Shown piece by piece: positions 5,367-5,475 of a stretch of 5,475 bases of DNA. The stretch spans positions 1-5,475 of the forward strand of contig DRPO01000022.1 in NCBI GenBank assembly GCA_011330835.1, in the 5' to 3' direction. The stretch is from Gammaproteobacteria bacterium (GTDB lineage: Bacteria > Pseudomonadota > Gammaproteobacteria > UWMA-0217). Positions within the stretch are counted from its first letter, which is position 1, and every line of letters starts with the position of its first letter. The position numbers and the translations under genes were made by a program. The notes beneath the pieces are model-generated. The model was not told where the DNA came from. It worked only from the letters and a program-made list of their open reading frames with translations, and ran no database searches.

Positions 5367-5384
5367 GAACAATATCTATTGTTC
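5367..5384. promoter_or_regulatory. Operator-like inverted repeat GAACAATA-TC-TATTGTTC
   Basis: Perfect 8-bp arms separated by two bases lie ~105-123 bp upstream of the DUF2189 ATG in AT-richer DNA, where a promoter for that gene is expected. Size and symmetry suit a dimeric helix-turn-helix repressor or activator. I do not recognise the regulator, and no convincing -35/-10 pair could be fixed nearby. Confidence 0.45.
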
Positions 5385-5444
5385 GCCTACTCTGGACCAT
5401 GGCAATAAAGATTTCTCCTTGCCAGAAAACCTACCGACCACAAA

Positions 5445-5475
5445 GTAAACCTGGTAAGGGGTAAACCTGGTAAAG
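5445..5475. repeat. 16-bp tandem repeat, at least two units, cut by the window edge
   Basis: GTAAACCTGGTAAGGG (5445-5460) is followed at once by GTAAACCTGGTAAAG (5461-5475), identical in the first 13 bases. The array may continue beyond the window. No gene covers it here. It could be a set of direct regulator sites or the edge of a minisatellite. Confidence 0.6.

Noticed and set aside
5445..5475. CRISPR-like repeat
   Set aside because: The units are 16 bp and abut without spacers.

Overview
The window looks like chromosomal DNA from a GC-rich proteobacterium, most likely a gammaproteobacterium. The clearest support is a protein almost colinear with Escherichia coli TrhP (YegQ). TsaB also reads like the gammaproteobacterial type, and the gaps between genes hold dispersed palindromic repeats of the kind common in Chromatiales- and Methylococcales-like genomes. 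The genus cannot be named from this sequence.

Layout from left to right. (1) Positions 2-544 (+): the 3' end of a gene cut by the window edge. Its last ~140 codons are the C-terminal half of an endonuclease/exonuclease/phosphatase (EEP) domain, but the first ~37 codons look like motifs IV and V of an ATP-dependent DNA/RNA ligase. (2) 541-682: a truncated copy of an imperfectly palindromic repeat. (3) 756-1469 (-): tsaB, for the tRNA t6A37 modification. It lies 12 nt downstream of (4) 1482-2390 (-): a membrane-anchored diheme c-type cytochrome, so the two are probably co-transcribed. (5) 2391-2925: a divergent intergenic region filled by a compound of the same repeat. It holds one full copy with perfect 39-bp arms, two solo ends and a REP-like hairpin. 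(6) 2926-4251 (+): trhP, for tRNA ho5U34 synthesis. (7) 4252-4448: a 24-bp palindrome and a TTAA-ended MITE-like element. (8) 4449-5261 (-): a DUF2189-type multi-spanning membrane protein. (9) 5262-5475: an AT-richer upstream region with an operator-like inverted repeat and the start of a 16-bp tandem repeat.

Two of the five genes modify tRNA anticodon loops (t6A37 and ho5U34), but they are divergent and separated by a repeat cluster, so the pairing may be chance. The cytochrome has no visible redox partner here.

No complete new defence or metabolic system is present. The most interesting material is non-coding. A structured palindromic repeat family occurs in several states. It has a compensatory base-pair change between two copies, a possible target-site duplication around the compound copy, and identical arm junctions pointing into the 5' ends of two divergent genes. 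A second element supplies the stop codon of a neighbouring gene. The ligase/EEP join at the left edge is the main protein-level oddity.
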